33,479 bases of DNA, from NCBI RefSeq assembly GCF_000479045.1, contig NZ_KI518222.1, forward strand, positions 1 to 33,479, given 5' to 3'. Position 1 is the stretch's first letter. The number at the start of each line of letters is the position of its first letter. The translations under genes were made by a program, and so were the position numbers. The notes under the pieces are model-generated. The model had not been told where the DNA came from. It ran no database searches and was given only the letters and a program-made list of their open reading frames with translations. The DNA comes from Cetobacterium somerae ATCC BAA-474 (GTDB lineage: Bacteria; Fusobacteriota; Fusobacteriia; Fusobacteriales; Fusobacteriaceae). This document shows, piece by piece, positions 1 to 7,940 of the stretch.

Positions 1-65
1 TTTTCTTTTTTTAGTAATAATAAAAAAAATTTATTTTTTAAATAGGACGTATTCATTAAATAAAT

Positions 66-94
66 TTGATTTGTACGATATAAAAGGTTATATT
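66..94 (+). promoter_or_regulatory. Possible sigma-70 promoter of the peptide-transporter operon
   Basis: A TTGATT box at 66-71 and a TATATT box at 89-94 are separated by 17 bases, about 50 bases upstream of the binding-protein start. Both boxes are close to consensus, but the region is very AT-rich, so chance matches are likely. Bases 1-65 hold no gene I can recognise; the T-rich first bases could be the tail of an upstream terminator. Confidence 0.4.
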
Positions 95-147
95 TTATTA
101 ACAATATTAAATTATTGAAAAATAAAATAGAAATGCAGGGGGGAAAA

Positions 148-1650
148 ATGAAGAAAAAAATACTTTTATTAAGTACTTTAGCAATTTTTTTAGGATTGAA
201 TTTAGAGGCAAGAGCTGATAAGAATACCCTAGTTATAGCTAATGGAGCAGATGCAAAAACATTAGATATACATGCAACAAATGATGCGCCATCAGCAAAA
301 GTATCAGGACAAATATATGATACTTTAGTAAAACAGGATACTAATATGAATATAGTTCCTGGATTAGCTGAAAGTTGGAGTCAAGTAGATGATAAAACAA
401 CAGAGTTTAAATTAAGAAAAGGTGTAAAGTTTCATAATGGAAAAGAATTAACAGCAAATGATGTTAAATTTTCTTTGGATAGAATGAAGGCGTCACCGCA
501 GGTTTCACATATAATAAAAGCAGTTGATTCAGTAGAAGTTGTAGATGACTATACTGTAAGGGTAAAAACAGCAACTCCTTTTGGACCACTATTAAGTCAC
601 CTATCACATAATGCTTCAGGAATTTTAAATAAAGAGGCCGTGGAAAAAGCTGGTGGAGCTTATGGACAACATCCTGTAGGAACAGGACCATATAAGTTTG
701 TTAATTGGCAAGCAGGAGATAGAATAACATTAGAGGTTAATCCAGATTACTATTTAGGAAAGGCTCCAACAGATAAGGTTATCTTTAGAAGTATTGTTGA
801 AGGAACGAATAGAACAATAGGATTAGAAACAGGAGAGGTAGATATAGCTTTTGATATTGATCCTGTAGATAAAAATATGGTTAGAGATAATGAAAGACTA
901 GAGTTAATTGAAGAACCATCTCTATCGACAACATATTTAGGATTTAATATGGAAAAAGATTCTTTAAAAGATAAAAAGGTAAGACAAGCAATAGCATATG
1001 CTTTAAATACTCAAGATATAGCAGATGCAGTATATCAAGGATCAGCTCAAACAGCTAATTCAGCGATAGGACCAAAAGTTTTTGGATATAACCCTGATGC
1101 AAAAGCATATGAGTATAATCCAGAAAAAGCAAAAGAGTTATTAAAAGAAGCAGGATATGATAAAGGGTTAAAGTTAAAGTTATGGATAAATGATAATCCA
1201 ATTAGAAGAGATATAGCTGTTATTGCTCAAGATCAATTAAAACAAGTTGGAATTGACGTAACAATTGAAACTCTTGAGTGGGGAGCATTTTTAGATGGAA
1301 CAGCTAGAGGAGATCACGATTTATATATACTAGGTTGGGTTTCTGTAACAGGAGATGCTGATTATGGATTAGATCCGCTATTTAACTCTGCAAATAAAGG
1401 TGGAGCAGGTAATAGATCGTTCTATTCAAATCCAAAAGTTGACGAATTATTAGTAAAAGGAAGAAGTAGTGTTAATCCAGAAGAGAGAAAAACTTATTAC
1501 TATGAAATTCAAGATATAGTACAAGAGGAAGTTCCGGTATTAACATTAGTTTATCCAACACAAAATATTGGAGAACAAAAAACTGTACAAGGATTTAAAA
1601 TGCATCCTGCAGGACACCATAAAGTTTATGGAACTTATAAGACAAAGTAA
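148..1650 (+). CDS. Periplasmic solute-binding protein of a peptide (or glutathione) ABC importer, SBP family 5
   Basis: Extracytoplasmic binding protein that captures peptides and delivers them to the DppB/DppC-like permeases encoded next. I start it at ATG 148 (500 aa), just after a G-rich Shine-Dalgarno (AGGGGGG); an upstream in-frame TTG at 115 has no such site. Residues 1-23 are a Sec signal peptide (MKKK, hydrophobic core, then ARA) with no lipobox cysteine, so the mature protein should be free in the periplasm, as in diderms. The family signature is visible around residues 80-110 (FKLRKGVKFHNGKELTANDV). The opening of the mature protein (ANGADAKTLD) resembles proteins often annotated as glutathione or dipeptide binders; the ligand cannot be read from sequence. 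It leads an operon of five genes and is followed by a strong hairpin. Confidence 0.9.
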   Translation: MKKKILLLSTLAIFLGLNLEARADKNTLVIANGADAKTLDIHATNDAPSAKVSGQIYDTLVKQDTNMNIVPGLAESWSQVDDKTTEFKLRKGVKFHNGKELTANDVKFSLDRMKASPQVSHIIKAVDSVEVVDDYTVRVKTATPFGPLLSHLSHNASGILNKEAVEKAGGAYGQHPVGTGPYKFVNWQAGDRITLEVNPDYYLGKAPTDKVIFRSIVEGTNRTIGLETGEVDIAFDIDPVDKNMVRDNERLELIEEPSLSTTYLGFNMEKDSLKDKKVRQAIAYALNTQDIADAVYQGSAQTANSAIGPKVFGYNPDAKAYEYNPEKAKELLKEAGYDKGLKLKLWINDNPIRRDIAVIAQDQLKQVGIDVTIETLEWGAFLDGTARGDHDLYILGWVSVTGDADYGLDPLFNSANKGGAGNRSFYSNPKVDELLVKGRSSVNPEERKTYYYEIQDIVQEEVPVLTLVYPTQNIGEQKTVQGFKMHPAGHHKVYGTYKTK

Positions 1651-1663
1651 AATATTTAAATTT

Positions 1664-1694
1664 TAGAAAGGAAACCTAAATGGTTTCCTTTCTA
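1664..1694 (+). other. 13-bp perfect intergenic hairpin without a T-tract
   Basis: Bases 1664-1676 (TAGAAAGGAAACC) pair perfectly with 1682-1694 around a 5-base loop. No run of T follows, so it is not a typical intrinsic terminator. Lying between the binding-protein gene and the first permease gene, it is more likely an mRNA 3'-end stabiliser or partial terminator that makes the binding protein more abundant than the membrane parts. That role is known for other ABC operons and is inferred here. Confidence 0.75.
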
Positions 1695-1722
1695 GTATAA
1701 AGCAAATAAAGGGGGCTACACA

Positions 1723-2649
1723 ATGTACAAATATATAGTAAAAAGAATACTATTGTTAATACCTGTATTACTAGGAGTTTCATTCTTAGTATTTACAATA
1801 ATGTCATTTACACCAGGAGATCCAGCTCAGCTGATCCTAGGAGAAAGTGCTCCTAAAGAAGCTGTAGCACAATTAAGATTAGAGATGGGATTAAATGACC
1901 CTTTTATTGTTCAATATTTAAGATTTGTAAAAAATGCAGTAGTAGGAAATTTTGGACAATCTTATACAACAGGAAGAGAAGTGTTTGGAGAAATTTTTTC
2001 AAGATTCCCGAATACATTGATATTAGCAGTTTTAGGAATAATTATAGCTGTTTGCATTGGAATCCCACTAGGGATTATATCGGCAACAAGACAATATACA
2101 TTAATTGATAGTGTTAGTATGATTGGAGCTTTATTAGGAGTATCAATGCCCGTTTTTTGGCTTGGATTAATGTTAATTTTAACATTCTCAGTTAATTTGA
2201 GATGGTTACCTTCTGGAGGATTTGATGGATTAAAAAGTTTGATACTTCCATCTGTAACTTTAGGGGTAGGATCAGCAGCCATAATTACTCGTATGACTCG
2301 TTCTTCTATGTTAGAGGTTATAAGACAGGACTATATAAGAACAGCAAGAGCTAAAGGAGTAGCAGAAAAAGTTGTTATAAATAAACATGCTCTAAAAAAT
2401 GCTTTAATTCCAGTAATAACAGTAGTAGGACTACAATTTGGTGGACTTTTAGGTGGAGCTGTTTTAACTGAGTCAGTTTATTCGTGGCCAGGTGTAGGAA
2501 GAATGATGGTAGATGCCATTAGACAAAAAGACACGCCAACAGTTTTAGCATCAGTAATTTTCTTGGCAGTTACATTTAGTGTTGTAAATTTAGCAGTAGA
2601 TATACTATACGCTTATGTAGATCCAAGAATAAAATCGCAATACAAATAA
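1723..2649 (+). CDS. dppB: Peptide ABC transporter permease, DppB/OppB family
   Basis: Inner-membrane permease of the importer, 308 aa, the usual length of the DppB family. The first membrane segment is at about residues 9-29, followed by a periplasmic region and the binding-protein-dependent transport domain with further helices at about 98-122, 133-155, 175-190, 230-250 and 275-297. The cytoplasmic EAA loop that docks the ATPase is recognisable at about 203-230 (YIRTARAKGVAEKVVINKHA). The ATG follows an AAAGGGGG Shine-Dalgarno. It follows the intergenic hairpin and lies 14 bases before the next permease, forming the usual B-C pair. Substrate class (dipeptide, oligopeptide, glutathione) is not certain, so the symbol is a family label. 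Confidence 0.9.
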   Translation: MYKYIVKRILLLIPVLLGVSFLVFTIMSFTPGDPAQLILGESAPKEAVAQLRLEMGLNDPFIVQYLRFVKNAVVGNFGQSYTTGREVFGEIFSRFPNTLILAVLGIIIAVCIGIPLGIISATRQYTLIDSVSMIGALLGVSMPVFWLGLMLILTFSVNLRWLPSGGFDGLKSLILPSVTLGVGSAAIITRMTRSSMLEVIRQDYIRTARAKGVAEKVVINKHALKNALIPVITVVGLQFGGLLGGAVLTESVYSWPGVGRMMVDAIRQKDTPTVLASVIFLAVTFSVVNLAVDILYAYVDPRIKSQYK

Positions 2650-2663
2650 AGGGGTGAATAAAA

Positions 2664-3545
2664 GTGGCTACTATGAAAAATGAAAATGTGGGGAAAAAAA
2701 GAAGCCAATGGGCAGAATTATGGAAAAATTTAAAGAGAAATAAGATGGCCTTATTAGGTTTAGTAATAATAGTGATAATAGTTTTACTTGCAATATTTGC
2801 AGACCAAATTGCAAATTATGATCAAGTTGTAATTAAGCAAAATTTAAGAATGAGATTAAAACCACCTTCAGCACAACATTGGTTAGGAACTGATGAATTT
2901 GGAAGAGATATATTTGCTAGATTAGTTCATGGTGCTAGAGTATCTTTAAAAGTTGGTATATTAGCAGTAGGTATAGCAATAGCAATTGGAGGTTTCTTAG
3001 GAGCTGTAGCAGGATATTATGGTGGAAAATTAGATAATATAATAATGAGAATAATGGATATATTTTTAGCTGTACCTAGTATACTTCTTGCTATAGCTAT
3101 TGTATCAGCATTAGGTCCAAATCTTTTAAATCTAATGATTGCAGTAAGTATATCATCTGTTCCAAGATATGCTAGAATAGTAAGAGCTTCAGTATTATCA
3201 ATAAGAGATCAAGAGTTTATTGAAGCAGCAAGAGCAATTGGAGCAAATGATGCAAGAATAATATGCAGACATATTATTCCAAATTCATTAGCCCCGGTAA
3301 TTGTACAAGGAACATTAGGTGTTGCAGGTGCTATATTATCAACGGCGGGATTAAGTTTCATTGGATTAGGAATTCAGCCCCCTGCTCCTGAATGGGGATC
3401 AATGTTATCTGGAGGAAGACAATATCTTAGATATGCATGGTGGGTAACAACATTTCCAGGTGTATCAATAATGATAACAATACTATCTTTAAATCTTTTA
3501 GGGGATGGTCTAAGAGATGCATTAGATCCAAGATTAAAACAATAA
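2664..3545 (+). CDS. dppC: Peptide ABC transporter permease, DppC/OppC family
   Basis: Second permease, 293 aa. The N-terminal cytoplasmic stretch (rich in Lys/Arg, residues 1-28) leads into a membrane helix at about 29-48. The OppC-type signature GTDEFGRDIFARLVHGARVS starts at residue 75, and the EAA loop is at about 183-210 (FIEAARAIGANDARIICRHI). I keep the GTG start at 2664 because the AAAGGGG Shine-Dalgarno at 2648-2654 is 9 bases away; the alternative ATG at 2673 would be too far. It pairs with the preceding permease to make the membrane channel and should contact both downstream ATPases. Confidence 0.9.
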   Translation: MATMKNENVGKKRSQWAELWKNLKRNKMALLGLVIIVIIVLLAIFADQIANYDQVVIKQNLRMRLKPPSAQHWLGTDEFGRDIFARLVHGARVSLKVGILAVGIAIAIGGFLGAVAGYYGGKLDNIIMRIMDIFLAVPSILLAIAIVSALGPNLLNLMIAVSISSVPRYARIVRASVLSIRDQEFIEAARAIGANDARIICRHIIPNSLAPVIVQGTLGVAGAILSTAGLSFIGLGIQPPAPEWGSMLSGGRQYLRYAWWVTTFPGVSIMITILSLNLLGDGLRDALDPRLKQ

Positions 3546-3568
3546 TTACAGTGGGGAGATGGACGTAA

Positions 3569-4570
3569 ATGGAAAAACTATTAAATATAAAAAATTTATC
3601 TATAAATTATGAGGCAAATGATGAAAAAGTTATGGCAGTAACAGATTTAGAGATAGAATTAGCAGAGGGAGAAACATTAGGATTAGTTGGAGAAACAGGT
3701 GCAGGAAAAACGACTACAGCATTGGGAATAATGAGATTAGTTCCAAATCCACCTGGAAAAATTGTATCTGGTGAGATTAATTTTCAGGGAAGAAATTTAT
3801 TAACTATTTCAGAAGAAGATATGAGAGCAATAAGAGGAAGACAGATAAGTATGATTTTCCAAGATCCAATGACATCTTTGAATCCAGTATTAACTGTAGG
3901 AGATCAAATTGCAGAAGTAATACAAATTCATGAAAAATTATCCACAAAAGATGCTATGGAAAAAGCAAGCGAAATGTTAGAGTTGGTTGGAATCCCAGGG
4001 AATAGATTAAATGATTATCCTCATCAATTCTCTGGTGGAATGAAACAAAGAGTTGTAATAGCTATAGCCTTAGCATGCAATCCAAAATTATTGATTGCAG
4101 ATGAACCAACGACAGCTCTAGATGTAACAATCCAAGCTCAAGTTTTAGATTTGATGAATGATTTAAAAGAAAAATTAAGAACATCAATGCTACTAATAAC
4201 TCATGATTTAGGAGTAGTTGCACAAGTATGTGATAAAGTAGCAATAATGTATGCTGGAGAAATTATAGAATCAGGAACATTATATGATATATTTGAAAAG
4301 CCGAAGCATCCATATACACATGGACTATTTGATTCAATACCTAGTTTAGATGAGGATGTAACTAGATTAAAACCTATAAAAGGATTGATGCCAGATCCTA
4401 CAGATTTACCATCTGGATGTAGATTCCATCCTAGATGTCCATATGCACAAGAGGAGTGTTCAAAAAGAAGTCCAAGAACAACAATTGAAAATGGGCATAA
4501 AGTAAAATGTTTAGCTTACGAAGGGGTAATAAATGTACCAGAGCTACAGGAGGGAAGAAATGGCAGATAA
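3569..4570 (+). CDS. dppD: Peptide ABC transporter ATPase, DppD/OppD family
   Basis: Cytoplasmic ATPase, 333 aa. Motifs in order: Walker A GETGAGKTT at 41-49, Q-loop IFQDP at 96-100, canonical signature FSGGM at 154-158, Walker B LLIADEP at 174-180, D-loop ALD, and H-loop His212. The C-terminal oligopeptide/dipeptide-transporter extension contains four cysteines (284, 290, 297, 314) in the spacing known to hold a [4Fe-4S] cluster in some DppD proteins. Its last 11 bases overlap the start of the second ATPase gene, so the two subunits are probably translationally coupled and form a heterodimer. Confidence 0.92.
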   Translation: MEKLLNIKNLSINYEANDEKVMAVTDLEIELAEGETLGLVGETGAGKTTTALGIMRLVPNPPGKIVSGEINFQGRNLLTISEEDMRAIRGRQISMIFQDPMTSLNPVLTVGDQIAEVIQIHEKLSTKDAMEKASEMLELVGIPGNRLNDYPHQFSGGMKQRVVIAIALACNPKLLIADEPTTALDVTIQAQVLDLMNDLKEKLRTSMLLITHDLGVVAQVCDKVAIMYAGEIIESGTLYDIFEKPKHPYTHGLFDSIPSLDEDVTRLKPIKGLMPDPTDLPSGCRFHPRCPYAQEECSKRSPRTTIENGHKVKCLAYEGVINVPELQEGRNGR

Positions 4571-5534
4571 AATACTAGAGGTAAGAAACTTAAAAAAATA
4601 CTTTAACACTCCAAAAGGACTTTTGCATGCTGTAGATGGAGTTACTTTTTCAATAGAAAGAGGAAAAACTCTAGGAGTTGTAGGAGAATCAGGATGTGGA
4701 AAATCGACTACGGGAAGAGTAGTTTTAAGACTTCTTGAAGCAACTGATGGAGAGATAATATTTGAAGGTAAAAATATAAGAGACTACGGAAAAGCAGAAA
4801 TGGTTAAATTGAGAGAAGAGATGCAAATTATTTTCCAAGATCCATATGCTTCTTTAAATCCAAGAATGACTATAAGTGAAATAATAGCAGAACCATTAAT
4901 AATTCATAAAAAATGTAAAAATAAAGAGGAGTTACAAGAAAAAGTAGCTAAGTTGATGGAAACAGTAGGTCTTAGCGAAAGATTGACAAACACATATCCT
5001 CATGAACTAGATGGTGGAAGAAGACAAAGAATTGGTATAGCTAGAGCATTAGCACTAAATCCAAAATTTATAGTTTGTGATGAACCAGTTTCAGCCTTAG
5101 ATGTTTCTATTCAAGCTCAAGTATTAAATCTTATGAAAGATTTACAAGAGGAGTTTGGTTTAACTTATATGTTTATAACTCACGATTTATCTGTAGTAAA
5201 ACATTTTTCTGATGATATAGCGGTGATGTATTTAGGAGAGCTTGTAGAAAAAGCTCCAGCAAAAGAGCTATTTAAAAATCCGGTACATCCATATACAAAA
5301 GCTTTATTATCAGCAATACCTATTCCAAGTATAAAACATAAGATGAGTAGAGAGAGATTAAAGGGAGAGATAACATCACCAGTTAATCCTGGAGTAGGGT
5401 GTAGATTTAGGAAAAGATGTAGCATGGCAATTCCTGAATGTGGAAATTCAACACCAGTTTTAAGAGAAATATCACCTGGACATTTTTATGCATGTCATTT
5501 GATAGGAAAAGAAGAGAAAAAAATAGAAGAATAA
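4560..5534 (+). CDS. dppF: Peptide ABC transporter ATPase, DppF/OppF family, with altered signature motif
   Basis: Second ATPase of the importer, 324 aa from ATG 4560. The start is set by the AGGAGGG at 4548-4554; a longer in-frame reading from 4533 lacks support. Walker A GESGCGKST is at 42-50, Q-loop IFQDP at 91-95, Walker B FIVCDEP at 170-176 and H-loop His208. The signature motif reads LDGGR (150-154) instead of LSGGQ, so the serine that contacts ATP gamma-phosphate in the partner's site is an aspartate. The C-terminal extension has four cysteines (281, 287, 294, 312), as in the first ATPase. It is the last gene of the operon; a terminator follows. Confidence 0.92.
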   Translation: MADKILEVRNLKKYFNTPKGLLHAVDGVTFSIERGKTLGVVGESGCGKSTTGRVVLRLLEATDGEIIFEGKNIRDYGKAEMVKLREEMQIIFQDPYASLNPRMTISEIIAEPLIIHKKCKNKEELQEKVAKLMETVGLSERLTNTYPHELDGGRRQRIGIARALALNPKFIVCDEPVSALDVSIQAQVLNLMKDLQEEFGLTYMFITHDLSVVKHFSDDIAVMYLGELVEKAPAKELFKNPVHPYTKALLSAIPIPSIKHKMSRERLKGEITSPVNPGVGCRFRKRCSMAIPECGNSTPVLREISPGHFYACHLIGKEEKKIEE

Positions 5535-5539
5535 AAAGG

Positions 5540-5581
5540 ATAACTCTAAATTAGACTAAATACTAATTTAGAGTTATTTTT
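5540..5581 (+). terminator. Intrinsic terminator after the peptide-transporter operon
   Basis: A 15-bp perfect stem (5540-5554 with 5563-5577) closes an 8-base loop and runs into TTTTT. It ends only a few bases before the Shine-Dalgarno of the next gene, leaving no room for a promoter between them. Confidence 0.85.
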
Positions 5582-5597
5582 ATAAAGGAGGTATTTT

Positions 5598-7067
5598 ATG
5601 GAAAAATTTAAAAGTAGAAAATATCATTTAACATCAAAATTAGTTTTATTAAAAGCAATTAATGATATTTATCCAGCGTTTCAAGTAGTATTTAGAAACT
5701 CTTTGAATAATGGCGTATATGTAACTATAAATGGAAAAAATTACATTACAGAAGAAGAGATAAAAAAAATAGAGAATAGAATGAGTGAAATAGTAGCAGA
5801 AAAAAAAGTTATAAAAAAAATTCAATTTACTTCAGAAGAAATAACAGAAAAACATTTAGAAAATATTCGTGAGGATTTGAAAGAACTTTTAGAAACTACA
5901 GGAATAATATCTTTTTTTGTATATGAATTAGATAATTATAGAACTTATTTTATAGAGGAATTATATGAAAATACAGAATATGTAGATTTGTTTGAGATAT
6001 ATCCATACGATGAGGGATTTATATTTAAAACACCAAAAGAGATAAATGGAGTTATTCAAATTCCGCCAATGATTGATGATAGAAAATTAGCTAAAGTATA
6101 TAAAGAAAGTTCTAAGTGGAATGATATAATGGAAGTCTCATGTGTTGGAAGTTTAAATAGGATTAATTTGCAAGGAGATATAATAGAATTAATTAGAGTT
6201 AATGAAACTCTTCATGATAAAAAAATAACTAATATAACTGAAAAGATATTAGAGGATAGAGAGATAAAAATAGTTACGATAGCTGGTCCAAGCTCATCAG
6301 GAAAAACAACTTTTAGTAACAGGTTAAAATTACATTTAATGGCCTCAGAAATAAGACCATTAATGATATCTTTAGATGATTATTATGTAAATAGAGATCA
6401 AATTCCTATTGACGAAAATGGAAAAAAGGATTTTGAAACAATAAAAGCTCTTGATATAGAACTTTTAAATAAAAACTTGAGAGATTTAATGCTTGAAAGA
6501 GAAGTAGAGATTCCAAAGTATGACTTTACAAGTGGTCAAAGAAAAGAAAAAGGGGAAATAGTAAAAATATCTAAAAATACAATTATAATTCTAGAGGGAA
6601 TACATGGTTTAAATAATAGTTTGATTGAAGGGATTTCTCAAAGTCACATTTTTAAAATTTATATTAGTTGTTTAACTCAATTGAATATAGATGCCCATAA
6701 TAGAATAAAAACTAGTATTGTAAGAAAAATGAGAAGAATAGTTAGAGATAGTATTTCAAGAAATTTTGATGCAGAAGAAACTTTAGAGATGTGGAGTAGA
6801 GTTAGAAAAGGAGAAAGCAAAAATATATTTCCATATCAAGAGAATGCTGATGTTATATTTGATACAAGTTTAGCTTATGAAATAGGTGTTTTAAAACCAG
6901 CTGTGGAGAGAGAGTTAATTAAAATAAAGATGAGTAGTCCACATTATGATGAAGCTAGAAAACTTTTAAGATTATTAAGTTATTTTACAACAATTTCAGA
7001 TAGATATGTACCAGATGAATCTATATTAAAAGAGTTTATAGGTGGAAGTTATTTTTACAATTACTAA
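5598..7067 (+). CDS. Nucleoside (uridine) kinase with ThrRS-like N-terminal region
   Basis: Probable nucleoside kinase, 489 aa, about twice the length of ordinary uridine kinase. Residues about 1-215 resemble the TGS/second-additional-domain region of threonyl-tRNA synthetase, as in the 'nucleoside kinase' family of clostridia and Thermotoga. From about 224 a PRK/uridine-kinase P-loop domain follows, with Walker A GPSSSGKTT at 230-238, a substrate region SLDDYYVNRD at 258-267 and EGIHGLN later. The ThrRS editing-domain motifs appear decayed: where CxGxH would be expected there is CVGSL at 182-186, so I infer no metal-dependent editing. It has a strong AAAGGAGG site, sits just after the transporter terminator, and is convergent with folP. 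The exact substrate is unknown. Confidence 0.8.
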   Translation: MEKFKSRKYHLTSKLVLLKAINDIYPAFQVVFRNSLNNGVYVTINGKNYITEEEIKKIENRMSEIVAEKKVIKKIQFTSEEITEKHLENIREDLKELLETTGIISFFVYELDNYRTYFIEELYENTEYVDLFEIYPYDEGFIFKTPKEINGVIQIPPMIDDRKLAKVYKESSKWNDIMEVSCVGSLNRINLQGDIIELIRVNETLHDKKITNITEKILEDREIKIVTIAGPSSSGKTTFSNRLKLHLMASEIRPLMISLDDYYVNRDQIPIDENGKKDFETIKALDIELLNKNLRDLMLEREVEIPKYDFTSGQRKEKGEIVKISKNTIIILEGIHGLNNSLIEGISQSHIFKIYISCLTQLNIDAHNRIKTSIVRKMRRIVRDSISRNFDAEETLEMWSRVRKGESKNIFPYQENADVIFDTSLAYEIGVLKPAVERELIKIKMSSPHYDEARKLLRLLSYFTTISDRYVPDESILKEFIGGSYFYNY

Positions 7068-7075
7068 ATAAATTG

Positions 7076-7101
7076 TTAGGAGAGCGATGAGGCTCTCCTA
7101 A
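7076..7101. terminator. Shared hairpin between convergent genes
   Basis: TTAGGAGAGC at 7076-7085 pairs perfectly with 7092-7101 around a 6-base loop, filling the 36-base gap between two convergent stop codons. The T-runs on either side are weak, so it is probably a modest bidirectional terminator. Confidence 0.6.
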
Positions 7102-7103
7102 GT

Positions 7104-7931
7104 TTAATTACTTTTAGAATAATAAATAATTTTATCAATAATGGATAAAGCTTTTTTATGCTCTAAGACATTATGAACACGAATTATTTTTGCTCCATTG
7201 AGGATGCCCAATGTATTAACAGCAATAGTTCCCTCAACTCTATCGTTAGGATTAAGATTTAAATCTTTTCCTATGAAACCTTTTTTAGAAACACCTAATA
7301 AAATAGGAGCTATAAAATTAAGTTCTTTTAAGCGATTTAAAACTTCAATATTTTCATCATAACCTTTTCCAAATCCAATTCCAGGATCGATTATAATTTT
7401 ATTTGGATTAAGTCCGTTTTTTTCTGCAATTTCAAAAGTTTTTTTAAAGAATTTTTTTATAGAAAGAATGATATCCTCTTCATAAATTTTTGAATCTTGA
7501 TTATGCATAGCAATGACAACACAATTATACTTTGCAGCAATTTGAGCCATTTCGCCATTGTCTTTTTGAAGTCCCCAAACATCGTTGATAATATGAGCAC
7601 CAGCTTTAATTGCCGCTTCAGCAACTTCAGCTCTATAAGTATCAATAGATATAATGCAATCTAACTCTTTTGATATTTTTTTTATAATTGGAATAACTCT
7701 ATTTATTTCAGTTGTTAAATCAACCTCTTCATGTCCAGGTCGAGTTGATTGTCCACCTATATCAATGATGTGAGCTCCTTGAGCAACTAAAATTTTGGCA
7801 TGTTCGAAAGCTAAATCAATAGAATTAAATTTTCCACCATCAGAAAATGAATCAGGAGTAACATTTAAAATCCCCATAATTAGAGTTTCTTTATTTAAAA
7901 TAAAAGTTTTACCTTGAGATGAAAAAGTCAT
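7104..7931 (-). CDS. folP: Dihydropteroate synthase
   Basis: Condenses 6-hydroxymethyl-dihydropterin pyrophosphate with p-aminobenzoate to give dihydropteroate; target of sulfonamides. At 275 aa it is the normal size of the TIM-barrel enzyme. Visible family motifs: ILNVTPDSFSDGG at 21-33, GGQSTRPG at 59-66, SIDTYRAEVA from 95, IDPGIGFGK at 181-189, the GVSKKGFIG loop at 213-221 and the terminal RVHNV at 251-255. It is the last gene of the minus-strand folate operon, 9 bases after the folB-folK fusion, with a GGAGG ribosome site before the ATG. No truncation is seen. Confidence 0.95.
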   Translation of the reverse strand: MTFSSQGKTFILNKETLIMGILNVTPDSFSDGGKFNSIDLAFEHAKILVAQGAHIIDIGGQSTRPGHEEVDLTTEINRVIPIIKKISKELDCIISIDTYRAEVAEAAIKAGAHIINDVWGLQKDNGEMAQIAAKYNCVVIAMHNQDSKIYEEDIILSIKKFFKKTFEIAEKNGLNPNKIIIDPGIGFGKGYDENIEVLNRLKELNFIAPILLGVSKKGFIGKDLNLNPNDRVEGTIAVNTLGILNGAKIIRVHNVLEHKKALSIIDKIIYYSKSN

Positions 7932-7940
7932 AATAACCTC

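Noticed and set aside
115..147. Longer start for the binding protein from a TTG at 115
   Set aside because: No ribosome site there; ATG 148 follows a G-rich site and begins a normal signal peptide.
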